Source of the DNA: JACVRW01 sp034664085
Lineage (GTDB): Bacteria; Actinomycetota; Thermoleophilia; Solirubrobacterales; Thermoleophilaceae
Assembly (NCBI GenBank): GCA_034664085.1
Contig: JAXDII010000077.1
Location: forward strand, 1-64,000
Direction: 5' to 3'
Length of the DNA: 64,000 nucleotides
The translations under genes were made by a program, and so were the position numbers. The notes under the pieces are model-generated. The model worked only from the letters and a program-made list of their open reading frames with translations. It did not search any database and had not been told where the DNA came from. Positions 32,379-39,681 of the stretch are shown here, piece by piece (within the stretch, counting starts at the first letter, position 1; each line of letters begins with the position of its first letter).

Positions 32379-33616
32379 GCTCGTCCCGATTGCGCCTGCC
32401 GGCGCCGCGACAGCGAGTCGACCGTCACCGCGAGCAGCAGCACGCCGCCCGTGATCAGGAACTTCTCGCCCGAGCCCAGCCCGAGCAGGCCGAGCCCGTT
32501 GTCGATCGAGGCGATCACCAGCGCTCCGAGCAGGGCGCTCTTGATGTGGCCGATGCCGCCGAACAGCGACGTGCCGCCGATCACCGCGGCCGCGATCGAA
32601 TAGAGCAGGATCTCGCCGCCGCCGGCGCCGGTGTCCACGGAGCGCAGTCGCGACGCCAGCACGAGTCCGCCGACCGCCGCCATGAACGAGCAGATCGCGA
32701 ACACCATGATCTTGATGCGGTCCACGTTCACTCCGGCCCGGCGGGCCGCCTCGGCGTTGCCGCCCACCGCGTACACGTAGCGCCCGAAGCGGGTGCGTCC
32801 GAGCACGAAGCCCCAGAACAGCAGGAAGAAGCCGACCACCAGGAAGACGTAGGGGATGCCCCGGTCCTCGTTCGCCACCCACACGACGATCCCGAGCACG
32901 GCCGCGAGGAAGGCCACGCGCAGGCCGATCAGGGTCAGCGGGTCGTGGTCCAGGTTGGCCTTGCGCCGCACGCGGACCTCGTTGAGCTGGATGCCCGCGA
33001 AGATCAGGATCGCGATCAGGTACAGGATCCAGGAGGTCGCCTCGGGCAGGAAGTCGTTGGCCAGGCCGATCATGAACGAGTCCTGGAGCACGACAGTGCC
33101 GCGGCTGCCGATCAGCAGCAGCACCACGCCGTTCCACGCGATCAGCCCGGCGAGCGTCACCACGAACGATGGGATCCCGATCTTGGTGATGATCAGCCCG
33201 TGCAGGGTGCCGATGGCGATGCCGGAGCCGAGCGCAAGCGCGATCGCGATCGGCGTGGCCAGCTGGCTGCCGTCGGGGATCAGCAGCACCGCGGCGATCA
33301 CGCCGGCGACGCCGGACACGTAGCCCACCGACAGGTCGATCTCGCCCAGCAGCAGCACGAAGACGATGCCCATCGCGATCGTCGTGTAGGCGGCCGACTG
33401 GACGATCAGGTTGACGAAGTTGCCGGCGGTGAGGAAGCGGTCGTTCTGGGTCTGGAAGACGATCGCGATGATGATCAGGCCGACGATGATCGGCAGGGAG
33501 CCGAGCTGGCCGGAGCGGACGTTGGTCCACCAGTCGCGCACCGCCTCGCCGAGGCCGCCGGCGGTGGCCGACGGGGCCGGGGCGCCGGACGGCGCGGTGG
33601 GCGCTGCCGTGCTCAC
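32375..33616 (-). CDS. sugar ABC transporter permease, XylH-like
   Basis: This 413-residue permease of the ribose/xylose branch has ten or more membrane helices. Family motifs are clear: LLLGEIDLSVGYVSGVAGV early in the protein, ITKIGIPSFVVTLAG in the middle, GRYVYAVGGNAEAARRAGV in the cytoplasmic loop that contacts the ATPase, and GGTSLFGGIGHIKSALLGAL late. The extended length and the VRVRRKANLDHDPLT insertion are as in XylH. The GTG start overlaps the ATPase stop by 4 bp. It forms the channel with the ATPase at 33.6-34.4 kb and the binding protein at 34.5-35.6 kb. Confidence 0.93.
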   Translation of the reverse strand: MSTAAPTAPSGAPAPSATAGGLGEAVRDWWTNVRSGQLGSLPIIVGLIIIAIVFQTQNDRFLTAGNFVNLIVQSAAYTTIAMGIVFVLLLGEIDLSVGYVSGVAGVIAAVLLIPDGSQLATPIAIALALGSGIAIGTLHGLIITKIGIPSFVVTLAGLIAWNGVVLLLIGSRGTVVLQDSFMIGLANDFLPEATSWILYLIAILIFAGIQLNEVRVRRKANLDHDPLTLIGLRVAFLAAVLGIVVWVANEDRGIPYVFLVVGFFLLFWGFVLGRTRFGRYVYAVGGNAEAARRAGVNVDRIKIMVFAICSFMAAVGGLVLASRLRSVDTGAGGGEILLYSIAAAVIGGTSLFGGIGHIKSALLGALVIASIDNGLGLLGLGSGEKFLITGGVLLLAVTVDSLSRRRQAQSGRA

Positions 33617-34392
33617 GCCACAACCTCCTCGTCGGCCAGCCCGGGCACCTTGGTGAGCTTGCCGGCGGTGATGGCGTGCACGACCTCCTGCTCGCTCGTC
33701 TCGGTGCGCTTGAACTCGGCCACGTTCTGGCCCAGCCGCAGCACCGCGATGTCGTCCGCCACCTCGAAGATGTCGTGCAGGTTGTGGGAGATGACGACCA
33801 CGCCCAGGCCCTGCTCGGCGAGCCGCTTGACGAGGTCGAGCACCTGGCGCGTCTGCGCCACGCCGAGCGCGGCGGTGGGCTCGTCGAGGATCACCAGCCG
33901 CGAGTTCCACATCACGGCCTTGGCCACGGCCACCGACTGGCGCTGCCCGCCGGACAGCCCCGCCACCGTCTGGCGCACGCTGCGGATCGTGGTCACCGAG
34001 AGGCTCTTGAGCGTGTCGCGCGCACGCGCTTCCATCTTGGTCTCGTCGAGGGTGCGCAGCGGCTCGAGCTCCTCGCGGCCGAGGAACATGTTCTGGACGA
34101 CGTCGAGGTTGTCGGCCAGCGCCAGATCCTGGTAGACGACCTCGATGCCGAGGTCGGCGGCGTCGCGCGGACCGCCGATGTTCACGCGCTCACCCGCGTA
34201 GAAGATCTCTCCGCCGTCGATGCGGTAGATGCCTGCGACGCACTTGATCAGCGTCGACTTGCCGGCTCCGTTGTCGCCGACCAGCGCGGTGACGCGGCCG
34301 GGCTGCACCCGAAAGTCGACCTCGTGCAGCGCGACGACGGCACCGAAGTGCTTGCTCACGCCGCGCAGCTCGAGTAGCGGTGTGTCGCTCAT
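33613..34392 (-). CDS. sugar ABC transporter ATP-binding protein, single-domain XylG-like
   Basis: This 259-residue ATPase has Walker A GDNGAGKST (about residues 39-47), Q-loop VVYQD, signature LSGGQRQSVAVAKA and Walker B LVILDEPTAALG, all intact. Classical XylG/RbsA proteins have two ATPase domains in about 500 residues; this one has a single domain and would work as a homodimer, as in other actinobacterial systems. It is preceded by a 102-bp gap with a GC hairpin after the binding-protein gene and followed by a 4-bp overlap with the permease. Confidence 0.93.
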   Translation of the reverse strand: MSDTPLLELRGVSKHFGAVVALHEVDFRVQPGRVTALVGDNGAGKSTLIKCVAGIYRIDGGEIFYAGERVNIGGPRDAADLGIEVVYQDLALADNLDVVQNMFLGREELEPLRTLDETKMEARARDTLKSLSVTTIRSVRQTVAGLSGGQRQSVAVAKAVMWNSRLVILDEPTAALGVAQTRQVLDLVKRLAEQGLGVVVISHNLHDIFEVADDIAVLRLGQNVAEFKRTETSEQEVVHAITAGKLTKVPGLADEEVVA

Positions 34393-34446
34393 CCAGCCCC
34401 TCTCTCCCTGACCTGGGCCAACTGGGCCCGACTCTACGCCGCGCGG

Positions 34447-34472
34447 CCCCGGGGCGCCAGAGCACCCCGGGG
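34447..34472 (-). terminator. GC hairpin between binding-protein and ATPase genes
   Basis: Two CCCCGGGG arms (34447-34454 and 34465-34472) with a 10-bp loop can form an 8-bp GC stem in the 102-bp gap after the binding-protein gene. There is no T-run. In many sugar operons such a hairpin stabilises the binding-protein message and reduces read-through to the transporter genes. That role is inferred. Confidence 0.4.
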
Positions 34473-34494
34473 GCTCGCGGACGTCAGCGGTGGC

Positions 34495-35601
34495 TCAGAG
34501 TCCGAGCTCCTCGCACTTCGCCTGAACCTTCCCGGCGCAGATGTCCTTCTTGGTCGGGAAGTCGGGGTTGCCGAGATACTCGGAGATGTTGTCCTTGTTC
34601 ACCGAGACCGGGTCGAGCAGCACGCTCGGGACCTCGTGCGTCCCGTTGTCGATCGGCGTGGTCTCCGCGGTGGGCGTCTCGCCCTTGGCCAGCGCGATGG
34701 CGAGGTCCGCCGCCGCCTGGGCCTCCTTCTCGATCGCCTTGTAGACGGTCATGCACTGATCGCCGTTGACGATGTTCTGGATGCCCTCGAGCGTCGCGTC
34801 CTGGCCGGTGACCGGGATCTGGGGCAGCTTGCGCTGCTTCAGAGCCGAGATGGCCGCGTTGCCCAGACCGTCGTTGGCCGCCAGCACGCCGTCGACCTTG
34901 TTGTCGGCCTTCTGCAGGATCTGCTCGAAGATCGTCAGCGCCTGCTGGTTGTCCCAGTCGGGCACGGACTGGTCGTCGACCTCGACCCACTCGCCCGAGT
35001 CGAACTTCGGGTTGATGACCGAGTCGTAGCCGTTCTTGAACAGCGTCGCGTTGTTGTCCGTCGGCGAGCCGTTCAGGACGGCGATGCGGGCACCCTGCTT
35101 GTCGCCTACACAGTCGACGAGGCCCTCGCCCTGCAGCTTGCCGACCTGCTCGTTGTCGAACGAGACGTAGTAGTCGTTGGCGTCGGTGTCGAGCGTGAGG
35201 CGGTCGTAGTCGATCACCTTGACCCCCTGCGACTTGGCGTTCGCCGCGATCGCCGCGCCGGACCCCGAGTCGAGGTTCACCAGCAGGATGACCTTCGCCC
35301 CGTTGGTGATCGCCTGCTCGGCCTGCTGCTGCTGCGTGGACTTGTCGCCCTCGGCGTTCTGGATGTCGGCGTCCACGCCGGCGGCCTCGAACGACTTCTG
35401 CAGGAACGGCCGGTCGACCGTCTCCCAGCGCACCGAGGACTGCGAGTCGGGCAGCAGCACGGCGACCTTGGGCTTGTCGCCGCCGTTGCTCGCCGCTCCG
35501 CCGTCGCCGCCGTCGTCATCGTCGTCTCCACAAGCGGCCAGTCCGCTCATGGCGAGGACGCCGGCTGCCACCAGCGCCCACATTCTTCTCCGTCTGGACA
35601 C
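34495..35601 (-). CDS. sugar ABC transporter substrate-binding lipoprotein, XylF-like
   Basis: This 368-residue exported protein has a lipoprotein signal with lipobox LAACG, followed by an acidic, glycine-rich tether. The mature part is a periplasmic-binding-protein type 1 fold. QGVKVIDYDRL, YYVSFDNEQVGKLQGEGLVD, IAVLNGSPTDNNATLFKNG, GVLAANDGLGNAAISAL and VTGQDATLEGIQNI follow the wording of D-xylose-binding proteins. It captures the sugar and delivers it to the permease/ATPase. The GTG at 35601 follows a strong ribosome site (GGAGGAGAGG); an ATG six codons later is also possible. It follows the ROK gene after 29 bp. Confidence 0.93.
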   Translation of the reverse strand: MSRRRRMWALVAAGVLAMSGLAACGDDDDDGGDGGAASNGGDKPKVAVLLPDSQSSVRWETVDRPFLQKSFEAAGVDADIQNAEGDKSTQQQQAEQAITNGAKVILLVNLDSGSGAAIAANAKSQGVKVIDYDRLTLDTDANDYYVSFDNEQVGKLQGEGLVDCVGDKQGARIAVLNGSPTDNNATLFKNGYDSVINPKFDSGEWVEVDDQSVPDWDNQQALTIFEQILQKADNKVDGVLAANDGLGNAAISALKQRKLPQIPVTGQDATLEGIQNIVNGDQCMTVYKAIEKEAQAAADLAIALAKGETPTAETTPIDNGTHEVPSVLLDPVSVNKDNISEYLGNPDFPTKKDICAGKVQAKCEELGL

Positions 35602-35630
35602 GTCCCTCTCCTCCTGTTTGGGGTCTCTGG

Positions 35631-36836
35631 TCAGGCCGCCGCGCTTCCCGACACCCGTGCGGCCACCTCGTGCTCGGACTGCATGAGCACGAGGGCGAGC
35701 GCGCCAAGCAAGTTGGCCCGCTCCCCTAGCTCTCCCGCCACGATCTTCAGCTCGCTCGCGGCCGCCGGCAGCGCATCCCTGCGCACCGTCTCCCGCAGCG
35801 AGTCCAGCAACAGGTCGCCCGCTTCCCCGAGATCGCCGCCGATCACGACCATCTCGGGGCCGAACAGGTTGACCAGCCCGGCCACGACGCCTCCAACTGC
35901 CTGTCCGGCATCGGCGATCGCCCTGCGACAGCCGGCGTCGCCGTCGCGCGCCAGCTCGATCATCGACTTCACGGTCAGCGGCTCCTCGCGGCTCGCCTGC
36001 ACCAGGCGCAGCAGCGCCGGGCCCGACGCCAGCGTCTCGAGGCAGCCGCGGTTGCCGCAGCGGCAGATCGGCCCCTGCGGGTTGACCACCACGTGGCCGA
36101 TCTCGCCCGCCGTGCCGCGGTGGCCGCGGTAGGGGCGGCCGTCCACGATGATCCCGGCGCCGATCCCGGACGAGATCGACACGTACGCGGCGAAGCGCGC
36201 GTTGCGGCCGGCGCCGAGGGTGACCTCCGCCAGCGCGCCGAGGTTGGCGTCGTTGTCGACGTAGGCGCGCGTGCCGAGCCTGCGCTCGAGCTCCCCGGCC
36301 GCGTCGAACTCGGACCAGCCCGGCAGCACCGACGAGGAGTGCAGCTCGCTGCGCCTGTGGTCGATCGGGCCGGCCAGGGCGACGCCCACGCCCAGCAGCC
36401 GCTCGGGCTCCAGCCCGGCCTGCGCCAGCACCTGCTCGGCGAGCTGCGCGGCGAGGTCGAGCGCCCCGCTGGCGTGGTGGTCGACGTCGTAGGGCGCCGA
36501 CGCCTCGGCTAGCACGCTGCGCGACAGGTCCGAGACCGCGACGCGCACCTTGTCGTGGTCGAAGTCGATGCCCACCGCCGCCGCGGCCGACGGGTCCAGC
36601 TCGAGCAGCGCCGCGGGGCGGCCGGGCTGGCCCTCGCCGGCGAACTGGCCGGCGCGCTCGACCACCAGGCCGCGCCTCTGCAGGTCCGCGACGAGGGTCG
36701 AGACGGTGGAGCGTGAGAGCCCGGTGCGCCGCGCCAGCTCCGCGCGGCTGGCGGTGCCGTTGATGCGCAGGAAATCCACGATTCTCAGACGGTTGAATTC
36801 GCGGAGGGAGCTCAGGGAGCCGGAGCCCGTCGCCAT
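35631..36836 (-). CDS. ROK-family transcriptional regulator, XylR-like
   Basis: This protein of about 401 residues is the first gene of the sugar operon and its likely repressor. The N-terminal helix-turn-helix (RIVDFLRINGTASRAELARRTGLSRSTVSTLVADL) is followed by a ROK sugar-kinase-like domain. That domain has GVGVALAGPIDH, VDNDANLGALAEV, a glycine-rich phosphate-type loop and the zinc-binding ICRCGNRGCLET. Binding of the sugar or its phosphate should release DNA. The ATG at 36836 is used; one further upstream at 36854 adds six residues. The promoter and operator should be in the 95 bp shared with the divergent gene at 36932; I do not see a clear palindrome. Confidence 0.92.
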   Translation of the reverse strand: MATGSGSLSSLREFNRLRIVDFLRINGTASRAELARRTGLSRSTVSTLVADLQRRGLVVERAGQFAGEGQPGRPAALLELDPSAAAAVGIDFDHDKVRVAVSDLSRSVLAEASAPYDVDHHASGALDLAAQLAEQVLAQAGLEPERLLGVGVALAGPIDHRRSELHSSSVLPGWSEFDAAGELERRLGTRAYVDNDANLGALAEVTLGAGRNARFAAYVSISSGIGAGIIVDGRPYRGHRGTAGEIGHVVVNPQGPICRCGNRGCLETLASGPALLRLVQASREEPLTVKSMIELARDGDAGCRRAIADAGQAVGGVVAGLVNLFGPEMVVIGGDLGEAGDLLLDSLRETVRRDALPAAASELKIVAGELGERANLLGALALVLMQSEHEVAARVSGSAAA

Positions 36837-36931
36837 CGCGCGGCACCCTCTCATGCCGCACGGAGTTCTGTCAAGACTTGCACGAATGTGGGTGGGTTGA
36901 GGTTGGATTAAGTACGTGTTAAGGCAAAACC

Positions 36932-37468
36932 GTGGGGTTGTTCACGCCGTTGGTACGTGCTTGTTACGCAGCGCACCCACGTGTCGTCCCTTGGCTCGTA
37001 CGGTCGCTGTTCGTGCGGGGAGAGGGCGGACAGGCGACCGTCGAATGGGTGGCGCTGGTGCTGCTGGCGGCCCTGTTGCTCGGCGGGCTGGCTGCGGCGC
37101 GGAACGGCCTGGCCGGGGACGCGGGATTGGGCGAGGCGGTGGCGCAGCGGATCACGTGCGCCGCGGGGGATTTGTGCGGACGAGCGGGGGCGGGCGGGCC
37201 GAGCGCGGGGCCGCCGATCGCCCCGCCGCGCTTGCGGCGGTCGCCGGGCGCGGGGGCGTTGCAGGTGCGCGAGGCGCGCGCCGCCGACGCCCGGCGCCTG
37301 CGCGGCGTCACCGCGATCGCGGAGCACGCGTGGATCGTGTGCCTCGCCTACCGCCGCTGGCGCGCCGAGATGGAGCACCCGCGCGCGCCGACCGAGGCGC
37401 TGCCGCTCGACGAGGCACTGGGAATCGCCAACGAGTGCCTCAACCCACTGGAGTTCTTCTTCCCGTGA
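36932..37468 (+). CDS. hypothetical protein with TadE/pilin-like transmembrane segment
   Basis: This 178-residue protein has a hydrophobic helix at about residues 37-58 preceded by GEGGQATVEWVALVLLAALLLGG. The G-Q-A-T-V-E start, with a glutamate at position 5 of the hydrophobic stretch, resembles prepilin (Flp/TadE-like) processing sites common in actinobacteria. A basic, proline-rich linker and a small C-terminal domain with two cysteines (IVCLAYRRW, NECLNPLEFF) follow. No other Tad pilus gene is nearby. It overlaps the next small gene by GTGA. Function is unknown. Confidence 0.65.
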   Translation: MGLFTPLVRACYAAHPRVVPWLVRSLFVRGEGGQATVEWVALVLLAALLLGGLAAARNGLAGDAGLGEAVAQRITCAAGDLCGRAGAGGPSAGPPIAPPRLRRSPGAGALQVREARAADARRLRGVTAIAEHAWIVCLAYRRWRAEMEHPRAPTEALPLDEALGIANECLNPLEFFFP

Positions 37469-37638
37469 TCCTCCAACGGATTCATCGAGTCGCCGCACTC
37501 GCATGGAGCGCGATCGCCGCCGGGGCCGGACTCGGCTTCGTCGCGCGCGACCTGCTCGCGCTGCCGCCCGCGCTCGTGGCAGTCGCGTGGACGGCCGGCG
37601 CCCTGGCCGGTTTCAGCGCGGCCCGCAAATTCGGGTGA
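37465..37638 (+). CDS. small membrane protein, 57 residues
   Basis: The GTG at 37465 overlaps the upstream stop by 4 bp. The product is MILQRIHRVAALAWSAIAA... with two hydrophobic segments (LAWSAIAAGAGLGFVA and LPPALVAVAWTAGALAGF), ending in AARKFG. The coupling suggests that it works with the TadE/pilin-like protein before it. A 28-bp palindrome lies 32 bp downstream. Confidence 0.65.
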   Translation: MILQRIHRVAALAWSAIAAGAGLGFVARDLLALPPALVAVAWTAGALAGFSAARKFG

Positions 37639-37670
37639 GCCCGGAGGGCGCGGAAAGGCGGGCGCGCGGC

Positions 37671-37698
37671 CGGGCCCGGCGCCCGGGCGCCGGGCCCG
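37671..37698 (+). terminator. 28-bp perfect palindrome, probable terminator hairpin
   Basis: The bases 37671-37698 form a perfect GC palindrome (arms CGGGCCCGGCGCCC and its complement) followed shortly by TTT. It lies downstream of two coupled plus-strand genes and 63 bp before the patatin gene. It would end the upstream transcript or act as a strong structural element. Confidence 0.55.
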
Positions 37699-37761
37699 CG
37701 TTTACCCTGGAAATGCCATGCAGCGGCGTGTCACCCCGCGATTGCGGGTAACTCGGTCGTC

Positions 37762-38844
37762 ATGAGAGTCGGTCTCGTGCTCGGCGCCGGTGGTGTGCTG
37801 GGCGGCGCGTGGCTGACGGGGGGCCTCAACGCGCTCGCTCAGGAGACCGAGTGGGACCCCGCCAGCGCGGAGTTCATCGTCGGCACGTCCGCCGGGTCGA
37901 TGATCGGCGCTCTGCTCGCCGCGGGGGTGCCGCCCTGGTTCATGGTCGCGCACTCGGCTGGCGAGTCCTTCGACGGCGTCACCGCCGCCGACGGCACCCC
38001 TGCGGCGGAGGCGGACCGCGCGGCCGGGGCTGTCTTCCGGCTGCACCGCGGCCTCCCGCCGCTCGGCCCCGGCTCGCTGCGGATGGCGCTCACCGCGCTG
38101 TCGAATCCGCTCGGCCACACCCCGCTGCAGATGATGGCCGGCTGGCTGCCGACCGGGCTCGTCGCGACCGACTCGCTGAAGCAGATCGTCAGGCGTGCGG
38201 TGCCCGACCGCTGGGTCGAGCACCCGAACTACTGGGCCGTCGCGTGCGACTACGAGAGCGGCCGGCGCACGCCGTTCGGGCGGCTCGGCGCGCCCAACGT
38301 CGAGATCGCCGATGCGGTGGCGGCCTCCTGCGCGATCCCGGGCTTCTACCGCCCGGTCAAGATCGGCCGGCGGCGCTACGTGGACGGCGGCGTCTGCTCG
38401 GCCTCGAACCTCGACCTGGTCGCCGGTCGCGGACTCGACCTCGTCATCTGCCTGAACCCGCTGTCGACCGCCGCGGCCGGCCTGCCGGGCACGCTCGACC
38501 CGCGCGACTGGATCACCGCGGTGGGCCGCCAGGCCAACACGCGCCGGCTCGCCCACGAGGTCCGGAAGGTGCGCCGCTTCGGCACCGAGGTGCTGCTGAT
38601 CGAGCCGACGTCCGAGGACCACGGAGCGATGGGCCGCAACCTGATGAGCGCGGGGCGCAGGCAGCAGGTGATCGAGACCGCCGAGCGCACCGTGCGCGAG
38701 CAGCTGCGCGGCCCGGAGGCGCGAGCGCTGCTCGAGCGGCTGCCGCGGGGCGAGCCGCACAAGATCCGCCGCCCCGCGGGTCCGCCCTCGAGCTGGCCGC
38801 TGTTGGCGCCCTCGGTGCGGGCGGGGTCGACCAGGGCGGCCTAG
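37762..38844 (+). CDS. patatin-like phospholipase
   Basis: This 360-residue enzyme has the patatin fold with a Ser-Asp dyad. The oxyanion glycine loop is LVLGAGGVLGGAW at the N-terminus, the nucleophile is Ser43 in GTSAGS, and the Asp is 208 in VDGG. It hydrolyses acyl esters of phospholipids or lysophospholipids. No signal peptide is present, so it acts in the cytoplasm or at the inner face of the membrane. Its stop is followed directly by the GTG of an acyltransferase gene. The pair, and the acyl-CoA synthetase after it, suggest a deacylation-reacylation lipid pathway. Confidence 0.9.
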   Translation: MRVGLVLGAGGVLGGAWLTGGLNALAQETEWDPASAEFIVGTSAGSMIGALLAAGVPPWFMVAHSAGESFDGVTAADGTPAAEADRAAGAVFRLHRGLPPLGPGSLRMALTALSNPLGHTPLQMMAGWLPTGLVATDSLKQIVRRAVPDRWVEHPNYWAVACDYESGRRTPFGRLGAPNVEIADAVAASCAIPGFYRPVKIGRRRYVDGGVCSASNLDLVAGRGLDLVICLNPLSTAAAGLPGTLDPRDWITAVGRQANTRRLAHEVRKVRRFGTEVLLIEPTSEDHGAMGRNLMSAGRRQQVIETAERTVREQLRGPEARALLERLPRGEPHKIRRPAGPPSSWPLLAPSVRAGSTRAA

Positions 38845-39681
38845 GTGAGCATCGCCGGACGCGCGATCGCGGCGGTCGCCGAGCAGGCGCAGCGGCGCGT
38901 GCCTGCGGCCGATCTCGACGAGCGCGATCCCGACTACATACGCGAGACGCTGCCGCGCCTGTGGATGCTCGCCAGCCTCTACTTCCGCGCCGAGGTCCGC
39001 GGCCTCGAGCGCATTCCCGAAGAGGGCCCCGTGCTGCTCGTGGGAAACCACTCCGGCGGCAACCTGACGCCCGACACGCACGTGTTCACGCTGGCGTTCA
39101 GCACCTACTTCGGGGTGGAGCGCCGGTTCCACCAGCTCGCCCACAACCTCGTGCTGTCGATGCCCGGACTGGGGATGCTGCGCAAGTACGGCACGGTGGC
39201 CGCCACGCCGCAGAACGCCGAGCGGGCGCTCGACGAGGGCGCCGCCCTGCTCGTCTACCCGGGCGGGGACTACGAGGTGCACCGGCCCTCGTGGGAGTCG
39301 GCGACCGTGGACTTCGGCGGCCGCAAGGGCTTCATCCGCCTGGCGCAGCGGCGTGGCGTGCCGATCGTGCCGGTGGTCTCGGTGGGCGGGCAGGAGACGG
39401 CCCTCTTCCTCAGCCGCGGCGAGCGGCTCGCCAAGCTGCTCGGGCTCGACCGCATGTTCCGCCTCAAGGTCCTGCCGATCTCGCTGGCCCTGCCGTGGGG
39501 AGTCAACGTCGGCGACATGCTCGGTCACATCCCGCTGCCGGCGAAGATCACCACCGAGGTGCTGGAGCCGATCGAGGTCGCCGAGATGGATGCCGACGAC
39601 GCCTACGACGCCATCGTCGAGCGCATGCAGCGCAGCCTCACCGCGCTGCAGGCCGAACGCCGGCTCCCCGTGGTCGGATGA
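38845..39681 (+). CDS. lysophospholipid acyltransferase-family protein (PlsC-like)
   Basis: This 278-residue protein has the acyltransferase core: LVGNHSGGNLTPDTHVF near residues 66-82, a GMLRKYGTVAATPQNAERAL helix, and LLVYPGGDYEVHRPSW as the phosphate-binding motif. The catalytic NH(x4)D box is altered here to NHSGGN...D with wider spacing, a form shared by a subgroup of relatives. It probably transfers an acyl chain to a lysolipid or other alcohol. The GTG starts at the base after the patatin stop, and the following gene overlaps by 4 bp, so the operon is tight. Confidence 0.87.
   Translation: MSIAGRAIAAVAEQAQRRVPAADLDERDPDYIRETLPRLWMLASLYFRAEVRGLERIPEEGPVLLVGNHSGGNLTPDTHVFTLAFSTYFGVERRFHQLAHNLVLSMPGLGMLRKYGTVAATPQNAERALDEGAALLVYPGGDYEVHRPSWESATVDFGGRKGFIRLAQRRGVPIVPVVSVGGQETALFLSRGERLAKLLGLDRMFRLKVLPISLALPWGVNVGDMLGHIPLPAKITTEVLEPIEVAEMDADDAYDAIVERMQRSLTALQAERRLPVVG

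Noticed and set aside
36837..36931. A TTGACA-like -35 box for the ROK gene on the minus strand near 36870.
   Set aside because: No acceptable -10 hexamer is at the right distance, so I do not call a promoter.
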